Shown here: positions 1 through 10,189 of the stretch, piece by piece | Position numbering within the stretch: the stretch's first letter is position 1 | Layout: every line of letters starts with the position of its first letter | Origin: Blepharisma japonicum | Lineage: Eukaryota > Ciliophora > Heterotrichea > Heterotrichida > Blepharismidae | Assembly (NCBI GenBank): GCA_949751835.1 | Contig: CATKHK010000024.1 | Coordinates: forward strand, 62,001-126,000 | DNA: 64,000 bases | Reading direction: 5' to 3' | Made by a program: the position numbers and the translations under genes | Notes under the pieces: generated by a model | Told to the model about the DNA's origin: nothing | Databases searched by the model: none | The model's input: only the letters and a program-made list of their open reading frames with translations

Positions 1-870
1 AATTTCTTGCTTTGTGCTTTTAATTTCATCTGATACTTTGTCAATTGATTCAGATAAATCCCCTAAAGTTTTGCATAAAGAGTTATGCTGGTTAGTGTGA
101 GTCAAATAAATTTTAACAACTTCATTCCATGAGAAATCTTGTCCACGCATCTCATTAAAGGCCGTGATTAGCGTCTTTTTATTTTTCTTGAAATTATCAA
201 TTTCATTATATTTGCCTCGACCAAGTTCTCCAAATTTTTCAGAAAAATGTTTATGCAAACTATAGAGTTCCATTGGCGTTTTTGGTCTTTTCATCTCTGG
301 CTTCACTGAAGAAGCATCAAGTGATTTACCAGCATAGCTTTCAAGATTTAAAATTTGTGATCTCATGCTGGATTTTGACCTCATAAAATTTTCTCTAGTG
401 GAATCAATTTGCCCGCAAACGTTTTCAGTTTCAGACTTAAAATATAAATTTCTAATTTTCATTACTTCAGTGGTCGATCTCATTCTCTCAAGCTCTTGGC
501 TTGAGCTATGTGAAAGTTTTCGAAAATGCTGCTTTTCCTTTCTTAATGCCTCTATTTTATCTTTTATCAGTTTGTTTTCAAGCATAGTTTTATTTAACTT
601 ACTTTGCTCATAAGCAAGCTGATTTTCAAGTCAGGCTGCTCTATTTATCAATGAATTCATTTTTGCTTTAGAGTCGCTCATTGAAAGTTTATTTGCTTTG
701 TGCATTGAAATTTTATTTTGCGTTTCTCCAAGTTCTTGGTTTAAAATGTCAGATTGCTTTCTATTATGCTCGAGCTTTCTTGTATAAAAATACATATCTT
801 TCTGCAATTTCTCAGCAAACGTTCCTTTGCCGTCAATGTATGAAGTTGAGAAAATTGGCTCAAGATTCAT
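1..870 (-). CDS. coiled-coil protein, 3' part missing
   Basis: Reads from an ATG at 870 through the left window edge without a TAA or TAG; 290 residues are visible and the C-terminus lies outside. One TGA (628-630) must be read as Trp. The visible part is charged and helical: a strongly coiled-coil N-terminal third rich in Lys, Glu, Gln and Asn, then a Ser-rich stretch followed by a short segment around PKTPMELYSLHKHF, then more helix. I do not recognise the family. Coiled-coil proteins of this type are common in ciliate cytoskeleton and axoneme sets, but nothing seen here proves that role. Its start is 113 nt from the divergent GTPase gene. Confidence 0.75.
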
Positions 871-983
871 CTTTGTATGGAAAATTGTTATTAAATAACA
901 ATTTTCGCTATCTTATGGTAAGAACGCTAAGTTTTAAAAATAAATTGCTTCTGAAGAAAACTTGAATTTTCTTTATATAATAA

Positions 984-1556
984 ATGGGTAATCGAATTCA
1001 AAGGTTTTGTGCTCAGCTTATTCCACCTAGAAAATACATTCTGCTTGCTGGCGTTGAAGGATCTGGAAAGACCACAGTTTTGTTTGGACCTAGACTAAAG
1101 CCTGGATGGGAGCAACATCATATAGAGCAAACTTTAGGTTATAACTATGAAGAACTTAGAATTGATAATAACCTTCTCGCTGTTTTTGATACTCCTGGAA
1201 AAGAATCATTATATCCTATTGTGAAATCTTTAACTGATAATATCTACTTCGGAGCAATTGTATTTGTGTTCAGCATTAGCAAAGAGCCTATGAAATATAT
1301 TGAAGCTAAACGAAAAATCAGATTTTTAGCAAGTGAACCGTCATTAAAACAATGCGCACTTGCGGTGATTGCCAATATTTCTGTTGACATCGAAGCACAG
1401 TTTAAGCAAATACCGTTTTTAACAAGAGCTTTAGGGCTAGATGAATTAAAATCGATAGATGCGCAAAAGAAAAAACTTTTTGTATTTGATGCAAAATACT
1501 CTCCAAAAGAAACAGAAAAGGTTTGGAGGTGGATTGCGGACACTCTTGATGAATAA
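984..1556 (+). CDS. Arf-like small GTPase, divergent
   Basis: 190 residues. A P-loop GVEGSGKTT (residues 23-31) and the fold order of Arf/Arl proteins are visible, with a DTPGK segment where Arf has the DVGGQ Walker-B/switch II motif, and an Arf-like last helix (WRWIADTL). Gly2 after the start Met would allow N-myristoylation, as in Arf proteins. The guanine-specificity motif NKxD is not recognisable: the corresponding strand reads VIANISVD. It is therefore either a specialised Arl with weak guanine specificity or a regulatory pseudo-GTPase. No intron and no TGA codon. Expected role, from family only: membrane-associated traffic or ciliary trafficking. Confidence 0.7.
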   Translation: MGNRIQRFCAQLIPPRKYILLAGVEGSGKTTVLFGPRLKPGWEQHHIEQTLGYNYEELRIDNNLLAVFDTPGKESLYPIVKSLTDNIYFGAIVFVFSISKEPMKYIEAKRKIRFLASEPSLKQCALAVIANISVDIEAQFKQIPFLTRALGLDELKSIDAQKKKLFVFDAKYSPKETEKVWRWIADTLDE

Positions 1557-1758
1557 AATTAAATTTACATTACAGGTTGATTTTTGTTGATTTTAGAAAT
1601 TAAAAAATATTTACTTATTAGAAATGCAATTAAGATTTGCAAGTTTTTTTATATCTCGACTTTCATATAATTATATATTACTTAAGAAAGAAATGTGATA
1701 ACTGAATTAAAATATTACTAGACTTACAGAGTATAGTAAAGCATTTAGTCAGCTAGTT

Positions 1759-3162
1759 TTACTTGAGTTTTCCTTTAGTTTTTCTTGATGAAGCTTTAGG
1801 CTTTCCTTCATCTAGCTGTAAAAACTGTTCAATGTAATCTTCATAAAATGTATTAAGTCTAAAAGTTTTTCGGTTTACTTCACGAATGTCTGGCACTTTG
1901 GCTAAGACCTTGATATAATCTGAAAGATTACTAAGTTCTTTATCATAGCGGTCATCGTGTCATGAAATAATAGGAATCCCATTATCTATTTGATATCCAA
2001 AGCTATAGGCTGCATTATCCACGATAACTATATCTTGCATTCTCCGATTAGCCAAAACTCTTAGATCTTTAATATATATTCCTTGAGAAAAAATGCAGTT
2101 GTCTCTGTATAGTCTATGATGAATTAATTCATGAGTTGGATCCAAATAATCCAAAACAACATCTGCGTAGCATTGATGGCTAGCAGTAAATACTATGACT
2201 TCAAAATTTTTATTAGCTTCTATAAGAATTTCTTTAGCATAAGGGCGTATATTAACGCCAGCCTATATACTTATTACATTAATAGTCTCTCCATTAGGAA
2301 AAATAATAGGAAGTATCACATCTGGGTTTGATGTCGTTAAATCTTCACAGCAATGTACCAAAGTTTCATCTAAATCAAAAATAATTGTCTTTTTATTCAA
2401 AAATGCAGCCTTTTTAGGCAGATTAATTCTTTTCAACTGTAATTGGTTTTGGTCTATAGGTGGAAAGTTTCTTACAAATTTCAAGGCTTGAAATGTTTGA
2501 AATAAATGCTCTTTATATATGGATTCTGCTTTTTGTTGAATTTCTTCAGGAGATAGCTCATAGCTAGCTTTGGGGGTCTCTGAAGTCTTAACTTGAGTTA
2601 CCATTTGAGCTAGAGGATTCTTATTTTCTGTCGATTTTGGGCTTCCAAGATGCGGATCAGCAGTATCAGACTGATATAAGTTTAATGATGCTTGCTGCGA
2701 AATTTTTTTCCTTGGATCAGTGGAGCTTAAAGATTTTGAATTTTTTTGGAATAAACTTTTTTTAGAAGAAGGGCTAACTATAGTCTGTTTGAGCTGGGAT
2801 TCAGAGCTTTTAGGGTTTAAGGAAGAGCCACGAGGTGTTAGAGATTTAGTCGTAATATTTCGCGGGGTAGCAACAGTTGTAATTGGATCTCTGATAGATT
2901 TTGAGGATCTTGGCGTTTGAGAAGTCAGAGAAAATGGGTTTGAGTATGTTTTAGGTGTACGAGGTGTCGTTTTTTTCAACAAGGAGTCTCTGGAGGAATC
3001 AGCAATATGATTTGGTGAAATATCTGCGGGGAAGCCATAAGAAAGCCTGGGTGAAGACTGTTTTATTTCTGAAGAAATAACTGACGAAAAATATTTTGGT
3101 GTTTTTGTGTTTCCAGTCAAAATTCTGGGGGTTGATCGAGTACTATACAATTTGGGTTCCAT
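1759..3162 (-). CDS. SCP/FCP1-like HAD protein phosphatase
   Basis: 462 residues after removing a 15-nt intron at 2263-2277 (GTAATAAGTATATAG). The C-terminal part holds the HAD signature DLDET (about residues 263-267) followed by typical NIF/CTD-phosphatase blocks: a threonine motif in VIVFTAS, then RLYRDNC and the VIVDNAAYSFG block with a conserved Asp. In this family the first Asp forms a phospho-aspartate and removes phosphate from Ser of RNA polymerase II CTD or related targets. The first 250 residues are disordered and rich in Ser/Thr-Pro, with repeated TPR/TPK tripeptides that could be targets of proline-directed kinases. One TGA is read as Trp. Confidence 0.85.
2263..2277 (-). other. 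15-nt spliceosomal intron
   Basis: On the minus strand GTAATAAGTATATAG. Its removal joins the N-terminal half of the phosphatase to the rest of its catalytic domain; keeping it introduces a stop. It has an A at the sixth base from the 3' end, as do the other introns of the window except the 20-nt one. Confidence 0.9.
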
Positions 3163-3880
3163 ATAGTAAAATTATATAGATTATTTTAAGATGAAAATTA
3201 AAATGATATTTATTGCTCTTATTTTTCCTTAAAATATACTAATTTTTACAAAAAATAATTTGCTGAGTTTTTTGTTATAACCTGGATACTAATATCGCTT
3301 AAGCTGCAGAGATTAAGGGATTTACTTTATGGTAACTATAACCATTTCCTTAATCTAGGAAAATCCGAGTTATAATGGACATTTGAAAAAATCATTAATT
3401 TGCCTATAAAAAAATGCAAATTCAACTCCTCTAATTCTTCGAATATCTAGTACAGCCTAAGCGGTATTTTTCTGCCGATTTAAGATTAAGAGAAAGTTTC
3501 CAGCCGATTGCTAAAGCCCCTGATTAAATTTTTAAGCTCATCTGATTAAAATACGGATTTGTATTTTGTAATCAAATACTAATTCCTCCTAGTGAGGCCT
3601 ATTTTTTAAAAAGTAAATATTCATGTAAGAATTTAATACAAATAGGAGTTACTATCAAATTAAATAAGTATATTAAATAATAAAGATTTTATTTCTAGCT
3701 CAAATGGATTTGATATTCTTGGGCATATGCTCCAAGTTACTTATCATTTCGCTCAATTTATATTATTAATTATTTTCTTTATTTATTTACTTTTATCTAT
3801 TTCTCAAAAATTTATTATGAAATAGCCACTCATATGGGCAACTTTAATTAATTTTTATTATTGATTTATATTTTTATTTA
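3163..3880. other. intergenic region between divergent genes
   Basis: 718 nt between the phosphatase start (minus) and the HMG-box start (plus). It must hold both promoters. No convincing protein gene was found in six frames under UGA=Trp; a 32-codon open frame near 3728 is probably chance. The part 3274-3376 contains nested complementary arms and is listed as a candidate RNA. Confidence 0.6.
3274..3376. ncRNA. candidate structured RNA A
   Basis: Arms seen by eye: 3275-3281 pairs with 3369-3375 (7 bp), 3284-3287 with 3363-3366 (4 bp) across a 2x2 internal loop, 3311-3320 with 3346-3355 (10 bp, one G-U), and 3329-3333 with 3341-3345 (5 bp, 7-nt loop). The elements nest cleanly inside each other. 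It lies between two divergent genes, so it is not a 3' untranslated region. I do not recognise a known family, and the strand is undetermined. Confidence 0.4.
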
Positions 3881-4504
3881 ATGGAGGAAATTGGTGCGAA
3901 CACAGTAATTTCTACTTAGCTAGCTGATCTCTTTACATTAGCTTCTTATTTTTGTGAAAGCGCTTCTCAAATAATTTCCAATCCTGAATCCAGCAAAGAT
4001 ATTTTGAGAAAATGCAAGGTAAAGTCTGTAAGCAAGACAACTCATTTCAAAAGTGGATACCAGCTCTATTATAATCATAGACTAGCTGAACTAAAAGCAA
4101 AGCCAGATTTTACATGTAAATTTTAGTCAGTTGAAATGGGTGATATTTCCAAGCTAGTTGGTGCTGAATGAAAGAATCTACCCAAAGAGGAGCAAGATGT
4201 GTGGAAGTCAAGAGCAGAAGAGGAGAAAAAAGAAAAGTCAAGGAGTGAGCCAGCTTCCATTGTAACTCCATCAAAACGTAAAAATTCTGAAAGTGAAGAA
4301 TCCGGTGCATCAAGCGAAAGTGATGGTGGGAAAAAGCACAAAAGGAAGAGAGATAAGAAAAAGGACAAAAAGAAGTCTAAATCTGATAAAAAATCGAGGA
4401 AAAATCACAAAAGTAAAAATGAGTCAGACTCATCTGGAAGCGATAGAAGCGACTCAGAAAGCGATCACAGTTCTGACAGAAAGAAGAAGAAAAAATCAGA
4501 TTAA
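3881..4504 (+). CDS. HMG-box protein with basic/acidic tail
   Basis: 197 residues after removing two 15-nt introns, 3905-3919 (GTAATTTCTACTTAG) and 4116-4130 (GTAAATTTTAGTCAG); both contain in-frame stops if retained. One HMG box covers roughly residues 52-105: SGYQLYYNHRLAELK, then ISKLVGAEWKNLPKEEQD with the conserved aromatic/Trp positions (Trp of EWKN is a TGA). The rest is a Lys/Ser/Asp-rich low-complexity tail. HMG boxes bend DNA in chromatin, so a nuclear role is expected. The start was chosen because the ATG lies directly upstream of the first intron and no other ATG fits. Confidence 0.8.
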
Positions 4505-4748
4505 ATAAATCATTTCAGATTCACTAACCATTTATCTTCCGAAATTATAACTTATAATAATTTTGGAACAAAAGAGCATGGCAGCTAATTTTTTTATATT
4601 TAGGATGTATGCTTGAAAGAATGCATATTTCAAATGATGAAGAATTTATTTATATCTTGTCTCTTTGCATCATATTAAATGTTTAATTTCATTGCATATT
4701 TATATGATGTAGAAATAATTTACAGTTGCCTAAAATTATTTTTGGCAA

Positions 4749-5297
4749 ATGAATGAGCTCCCTTCTTCAATAAACAGCAAAGAATATTCAAAAACTATTA
4801 GATATGAATCATATGAACTAATAAAAAATTCAAGAAGGCTCCGATCTAATATAATAACGCTTCTTAAGGTCAGCCCAGCGATGGAATATCCCAGAGAAAG
4901 CAGCAGATTCTCAAGCTTAGGAACAAACCAAAGAATTGTTACGTCAAAAACGATAAGTCTTGATTTAAATTCAATGCCGAAATCAGGACCTATAAAATTA
5001 GCTCATCCAATTTTCAATTCCCAAGCAGTCCGCAATCTCACTCTAAGACGCAAAAACCCAGGACAAGAATCATCATTTTTTAACAGAAGTTACAGCATAA
5101 ATGCACGAAAAAGAAGAGCTGCACCAATGATGGTAGAAAGTATTGAAAACACTTCTAAAAGCATGATTCTTCCTGATAATTCAGGCCCAATGCTTTCTCC
5201 GAAATCAATAAGCCAGATTCATAAGTCAAAATTGCAGCTAAGAGTGCATGTTCCTTTTCCTCATTATCATTCATCATCACCAGATTATAGATCTTAA
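4749..5297 (+). CDS. hypothetical basic protein
   Basis: 182 residues, intronless, ATG at 4749 and TAA end. Basic and Ser-rich with many Arg/Lys and Pro, no signal peptide or membrane segment, no recognised domain. The composition suggests a disordered protein. Its 3' end faces the exchanger gene 89 nt away. Function unknown. Confidence 0.65.
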   Translation: MNELPSSINSKEYSKTIRYESYELIKNSRRLRSNIITLLKVSPAMEYPRESSRFSSLGTNQRIVTSKTISLDLNSMPKSGPIKLAHPIFNSQAVRNLTLRRKNPGQESSFFNRSYSINARKRRAAPMMVESIENTSKSMILPDNSGPMLSPKSISQIHKSKLQLRVHVPFPHYHSSSPDYRS

Positions 5298-5386
5298 CTC
5301 AAGATCATTTAAATTTTGTGAAGATTCTTTATTTAAATAAACTGCTTATATATATTATGTTGTATGATGAAACAAATTTATAATTT

Positions 5387-6979
5387 TTATATTTGTTGTA
5401 GACCAATGATGCTGTCCTCTCCTTTACATGCCATCATTGTATCAATTGCTTGGGCTTCCAAATCGTGCGTTCCATTCACTCCGTTTGATCCCATTTTCGG
5501 TAGTTGGATTCCTGAAATGTCAGACCCTCGAGGACTAGTGAAATGTGGACTCATATATCCTGACTGCTCTTTTTCTCTGACTAAAAATGGGTATAAATAC
5601 TTTTCGTCAAGATATAGCAGCATTTGCTTTCCAGAATTGCAGCATGTTATTTTTCCGGTTTGAGACTCACTGTCTTTATCAAATGGAGATCTAGCAGAAT
5701 CTAGGCCAGTTCTTTTAATTAGAGGCTTTATTAAAGTTCCTCCAATCAAAATCTAAATAAAAATTACAGATAAGAGACTATATATCAAAGTGAGCGTTAA
5801 AATGATATCACCATTGGTGAATTCATCAAGTGTTTGGATTGCTAAAGCAAAGGCAATTCCACCCCTGAGTCCTGAAAACCACATAACAACTTGCTCATTC
5901 GAACTGATTGGGTGTGTTCTTCAAGGATTGATTAATTTTGAGCATGCCATTATTTGAGCACCTCTGGATGCAGGTATAATAATGATGATTATTATGCAAA
6001 GCGCAGGATCCAAAGATTCATATGGGATTTTAAAGCTGAACAAACCCATTCCAATAAAAATAAAGACTAAGGTTTCAAAAGCTTCACTTACAGCAGAATA
6101 TGCTCTCCCTACTACAGCTCGAGTTATTTCTGATAAATTTGGCTGTGTATACCTTGCCATTATGATACCACAGAACAGAATGCTGACAATTCCAGATAAA
6201 TTAAGAGCTTCTGAAAGTAAATATGCTATCCAAGGGCCAAATATTACAGCACTGGCCTCCAAGTTAATTCGATTTTTGTTATTAATTCTTCTTAAAATAT
6301 AAGAAACCAGCATAGCGACGATGCTTCCAATTAAAAATGATCCGATAAATATTAAGAAAAATTGCCCAACCGCTTCAAAAAATATTTTTCAGCTCATATC
6401 TGACTTGTTGACCCTCAAAATAGTCTGATATAAAACAATAGTGACTGCATCATTAAATATGCTTTCTCCAAATATAACATTATATATAGAAGCATCCATT
6501 CCTAAATCCTTCATAATTGCTAGCACACTCACAGTATCAGTTGAGGATATCAAGCTTCCAAAAATGAAGCTTTCTGCTAAACTCAACGAATAAGTGGCTC
6601 CAATCAATCCAAGAACAAAGACAATCGTTCCTATTATAATTGCAGATATAAAAGTCCCCAGAAAAGCAAAGGCAAGAGAGCTTCCAAATTGCTTAAAGAA
6701 TGCATGAGTTTCCATGTTGTACCCGCTTTCAAAAATAATTGGCGGCAGTAAAAATAAGAACAAAAAATCTGCATTTAGCTGAGTTACAGGCTTAAATGAG
6801 GAGAATTCGCCGATCATTATGAAAAATGCTCCAAAAATAATTCCTAAGAAAGTTGCTAATCCAGATGGCTGGATTCAGCAAGAAGGTCTTGAGCGGAGAT
6901 AGTTGCCACCGACTAAGCTTGAGATAAGTAGTAATAGAAGAAACATGATACCATTGCTTGTAGTCACTTCATCTCCCAT
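5387..6979 (-). CDS. Na+/H+ exchanger (CPA1/NHE family)
   Basis: 525 residues after removing a 15-nt intron at 5753-5767 (GTAATTTTTATTTAG). About 11-12 hydrophobic segments. Family landmarks: FLLPPIIFESGY (the amiloride-binding region of NHEs), FGESIFNDAVTIVLY (ion-binding Asn-Asp motif of transmembrane helix 5), and WFSGLRGGIAFALA near the end of the transport domain. Several Trp are encoded by TGA. The cytoplasmic tail is short, about 110 residues, unlike animal plasma-membrane NHEs with long regulatory tails, so an endosomal or organellar exchanger is possible. It exchanges Na+ or K+ for H+ and sets cytosolic or vesicle pH. Confidence 0.92.
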
Positions 6980-7211
6980 TTTACAATTTATGAATGTTAA
7001 TGGCTTCTAAACTTATTTCTGTTCTCATTAAAGCAATTATTTATTTGCAGTTATTAAGATTTTAGAAACTGATCAATAATATGACAGCTATGTCAATTAT
7101 TTAGACAATGATTTTTTGTTTTAATAAAAATTATTTAATATTAAGTGAAGTATCTATGAAATCAATTAAAATCCATATTAATTGGCTTATCAGCAGGGAA
7201 CAGTAATATTA

Positions 7212-7811
7212 TTATTTTTTGTGATTTTTGCTTGTTTTAATCCTTTCTTTTGGAGTTTTAGCAGAAATATCAAATGTATTTCTATCAAATCTAGAATTAG
7301 TAGTTGTCAATATTCTATTTAATTTCTCATAGAGCTCTCCTCTTGGGGATATTGACCCTTTTCTACTATGAATTGGAGAAAACTTCGGCGTGCAAATTGC
7401 AGATGTTGTTTTTAGCCCACTTGTTTTGAAGTCACTTTCATAATTCTTTTCTGGTTTATATGTAAAATCTCCAGATAGAAATTTAGAAGTGTGAACTAAA
7501 GAAATGTTTTTTCCGATAGCAGTTAAATCTAATAAATTGTCTGAAATATAAGCTTTTCTAGGTCTATTGTGTTGATAAATTTTTCTCACTTTGATTTTTT
7601 CAGTTTTTGATTGAATTTTCCCTATTTTTGTCAAAGCTTGCCTGTTGAAATATATTTGGGTCACTCAATTTCCATCTGGAATTGCATTTTTCTTACTGTT
7701 TTTAATTGCATCATTGATGATTTCTCTTGAGGGTAGCCTTAAATTAAGAACTTCTGGATTAATCATATTTGATTGTAACGTTTTATAGAGATTTACTAAA
7801 TTTAATTGCAT
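7212..7811 (-). CDS. hypothetical basic protein
   Basis: 199 residues with the start placed at the ATG at 7811, which is followed in frame by a second ATG; a TGA at codon 49 reads as Trp. The sequence is basic, rich in Lys, Ser and Thr, and lacks membrane segments. No domain is recognised. It is divergent from the VPS26 gene, whose ATG lies only 50 nt away, so the two promoters overlap. Confidence 0.65.
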
Positions 7812-7861
7812 TAATTTTAATTATATTGTAATTTAAAAACACCTATCTTATACCTTATCAA

Positions 7862-8791
7862 ATGGTAAATTTCATATAGATTTTTGGACCATCAGCAGAG
7901 ATTGATATCCTCCTAGAAGGGAAACAGCAAAGGAATATTGCCAAGTTTAATGGAGTCCAATTATTGGTTTACAGAGTAATGATGACATAGAGAGACGAAA
8001 GCATTTCAGGATTAGTGATGGTTCGGCTTAAGCCGGGCCGTAAAATTGAGCACCAAGGAATCAGGCTTGAATTATTAGGAATTTTAGGTAAGACACATAC
8101 AGAAACTTCAACAGAAAACATAAATGAAGAATTTATCACGAGTCGACAAATTATTGAATCTGCTGGGACACTTATAGAGGATAAGTCAATGCAATTTCGG
8201 TTTTCAGGTATTGACAAGCCATATGAAACTTATCATGGGTCCCAATGAAATATAAAATACATCATCAGAGCAACAATTACAAGGGTTTTATCAAGCGACA
8301 TTTCAGCTGAAATCGAAATATGTATTCAAAATAACGCACTAGAACCAGAAATAAACAGCAGCATGAAAATTGAAGCTGGATTTGAAGATGCTGTGCATGT
8401 TATGCTTGAATTTAATAAGTATAAATTTCACTTGAGAGAAGCAATTATTGGGAAACTTTATATCCATTTGATTAGGGTCAGGCTTAAACAAATAATTGCA
8501 AATATAGTAAAGAAGGAAACGATTCAAACTATAGAAGGCTCTTACTCGGAAAATCATTTATTAGGAACTTTTGAAGTGCTTGATGGAATGATTACAAAAG
8601 GTGATAGCGTCCCTATTCGGGTATATCTAAAGCCTTATGAGCTATCTCCTACCTACACAAATTTATTGAATAAGGTTTCCGTAAGATATTATATTAATAT
8701 AATCTTGGAGGATGAGGAAGGTAGATCGTTCATAAAGCAACAAGAAATCATACTGTGGAGAAAAGAAAAAGCTGACAAAAATATTAAATAG
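7862..8791 (+). CDS. VPS26: retromer subunit VPS26
   Basis: 299 residues after removing two 15-nt introns, 7865-7879 (GTAAATTTCATATAG, directly after the ATG) and 7976-7990 (GTAATGATGACATAG). The family is recognised across its length: FGPSAEIDILLEG at the N-terminus, IEHQGIRLELLG, KPYETYHG, PELNSS-like PEINSSMKIE, and the C-terminal VRYYINIILEDEEGRSF, then QQEIILWRK. VPS26 forms the arrestin-like arm of retromer, which with VPS35 and VPS29 recycles receptors from endosomes to the Golgi or surface. The length matches the family (about 300-330). Confidence 0.95.
7865..7879 (+). other. intron directly after the start codon
   Basis: 15-nt intron GTAAATTTCATATAG that begins at the base after the ATG of VPS26. 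Without splicing the frame runs into a stop, so the start codon is joined to the protein only by splicing. Confidence 0.8.
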
Positions 8792-8936
8792 CATAAAGCA
8801 ATGAAAATCAGCAAAGATTTTATCAGATTTAATATTTCTACTTTTAAATAAATTAGATAGCCCGCGAGCTGAATTTTTACTGATCTAGTTTGCAGTGGCA
8901 CCTTTCGATTAAAATTTAACGCATAATAAATAAATA

Positions 8937-9443
8937 ATGGCAGGCAGACAAGCAGCAGCAAAAGCTTTTAACCCTAAGCAATACGAACGCCCAGGGCTAA
9001 CTGAAGATGAAATCGAAGAAATTAAAGAAGCTTTCGATCTTTTTGACACTGATGGTTCAGGAACAATTGACCCAAGAGAGCTCACCTCTGCCATGCAATC
9101 ATTAGGTTTCGAAGCTAAAAACCAAACCATTTATCAAATGGTCAGTGACCTTGATAAAGACGGTTCAGGTGCTATCGACTTCGACGAGTTCTTGGACATG
9201 ATGACAGCTAGAATGAGTGACAAAGACACCAGAGAAGACATCCAAAAGGTCTTTAGACTCTTCGATGACGACAAGACAGGAACTATATCAATCAAGAATC
9301 TCAGAAGAGTTGCCAAGGAACTTGGAGAGACCATGACTGATGAAGAACTCTTAGAAATGATTGAAAGAGCTGACTCAGATGGAGATGGACAAGTCTCTTT
9401 CGAGGATTTCTACAACATCATGACCAAGAAAGCATTCCCATAA
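8937..9443 (+). CDS. centrin
   Basis: 168 residues, intronless, no TGA. Four EF-hands: [13 protein letters not shown] and [13 protein letters not shown] have full calcium ligands; the third loop, [13 protein letters not shown], lacks the usual acidic ligand at its last position; the fourth, [13 protein letters not shown], is complete. The N-terminal extension and the C-terminal KKAF segment are typical of centrin rather than calmodulin. Centrins are calcium-binding proteins of basal bodies and contractile fibres; heterotrichs use them in contraction and cortical structure. Codon use is richer in C-ended codons than the neighbours, suggesting high expression. Confidence 0.95.
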   Translation: MAGRQAAAKAFNPKQYERPGLTEDEIEEIKEAFDLFDTDGSGTIDPRELTSAMQSLGFEAKNQTIYQMVSDLDKDGSGAIDFDEFLDMMTARMSDKDTREDIQKVFRLFDDDKTGTISIKNLRRVAKELGETMTDEELLEMIERADSDGDGQVSFEDFYNIMTKKAFP

Positions 9444-10189
9444 GTTAAAGATTTAAGAATCTAAATTAGATCTTCGATTTCTATTCTTCGTGGCCGCAGT
9501 TTAAGCTGTCGACTAGTTAAATTTGCAAGTTTTGTGTGCATTTTTCATAATTTATAGAAAAATGATTGGTGCTCCTTATTTTATAATTCTCAATTGGTTA
9601 GAAATAGCTTAGAGCATAAGAATAATAAGGCTATTTACTGAATAGTTTAATTTACTATTACTCTAGCTAATTTTATATTTGATATAAAAGGTGCATTTAA
9701 TATTTCAGCTGAGGAAATAAATGTGCCAAATTTTAGTAATAATATATAGATGTAAAGGTTATTGATTTCCCCCTTTCATCCTTCAAAAATTTCAGAGCTC
9801 TCTTTAATTGCTTTAATTTTATGGATAACTGCCAAAAAATGGCACGCAATCTTCCTTTATCTTCATAACCCAATGAAGATTCAAAAGAATGTTTCGCATA
9901 AAAATCTCTTAACCTTTCAAGTTGGCATTTCTGAAATATTACTTAAAGTGTATTTGCTAAATTTTTTGATAAATATATTTAAAAGCTCTGTTTTCGTAAA
10001 ATTCGCTCATTATTTTAATGGCAATTACTCAAAAAATATATATATATAAACATAAGTAATTAATATTTTTTTGGTAGTAATGAGATTATTAAAATTTTGA
10101 TTGGGATAAATGAGCTTTATTTTGCTGATCTATCATAAAATATTCCACTATTTCGAAACTTGATTCTCAAATTATTTCTTCTAAATAAA
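9444..10189. other. intergenic region with candidate RNA
   Basis: 746 nt between centrin and the IQ protein, both on the plus strand. Open frames on both strands around 9760-10050 lack a proper start or are interrupted and are not called. The part 9539-9636 contains long complementary arms and is listed separately. Confidence 0.5.
9539..9636. ncRNA. candidate structured RNA E
   Basis: Hairpin 9539-9546 with 9557-9564 (8 bp, 10-nt loop) is followed by a longer stem: 9574-9580 plus 9586-9590 pairs with 9619-9630 (12 bp with one 5-nt bulge). The elements are AT-rich, so chance pairing is harder to exclude than for candidates A and D. It could also be part of the centrin 3' untranslated region. 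Confidence 0.25.

Noticed and set aside
9762-10049. 95-codon plus-strand open frame after centrin
   Set aside because: No ATG start, composition of AT-rich spacer, no recognisable domain; an equally long but interrupted frame lies on the other strand.
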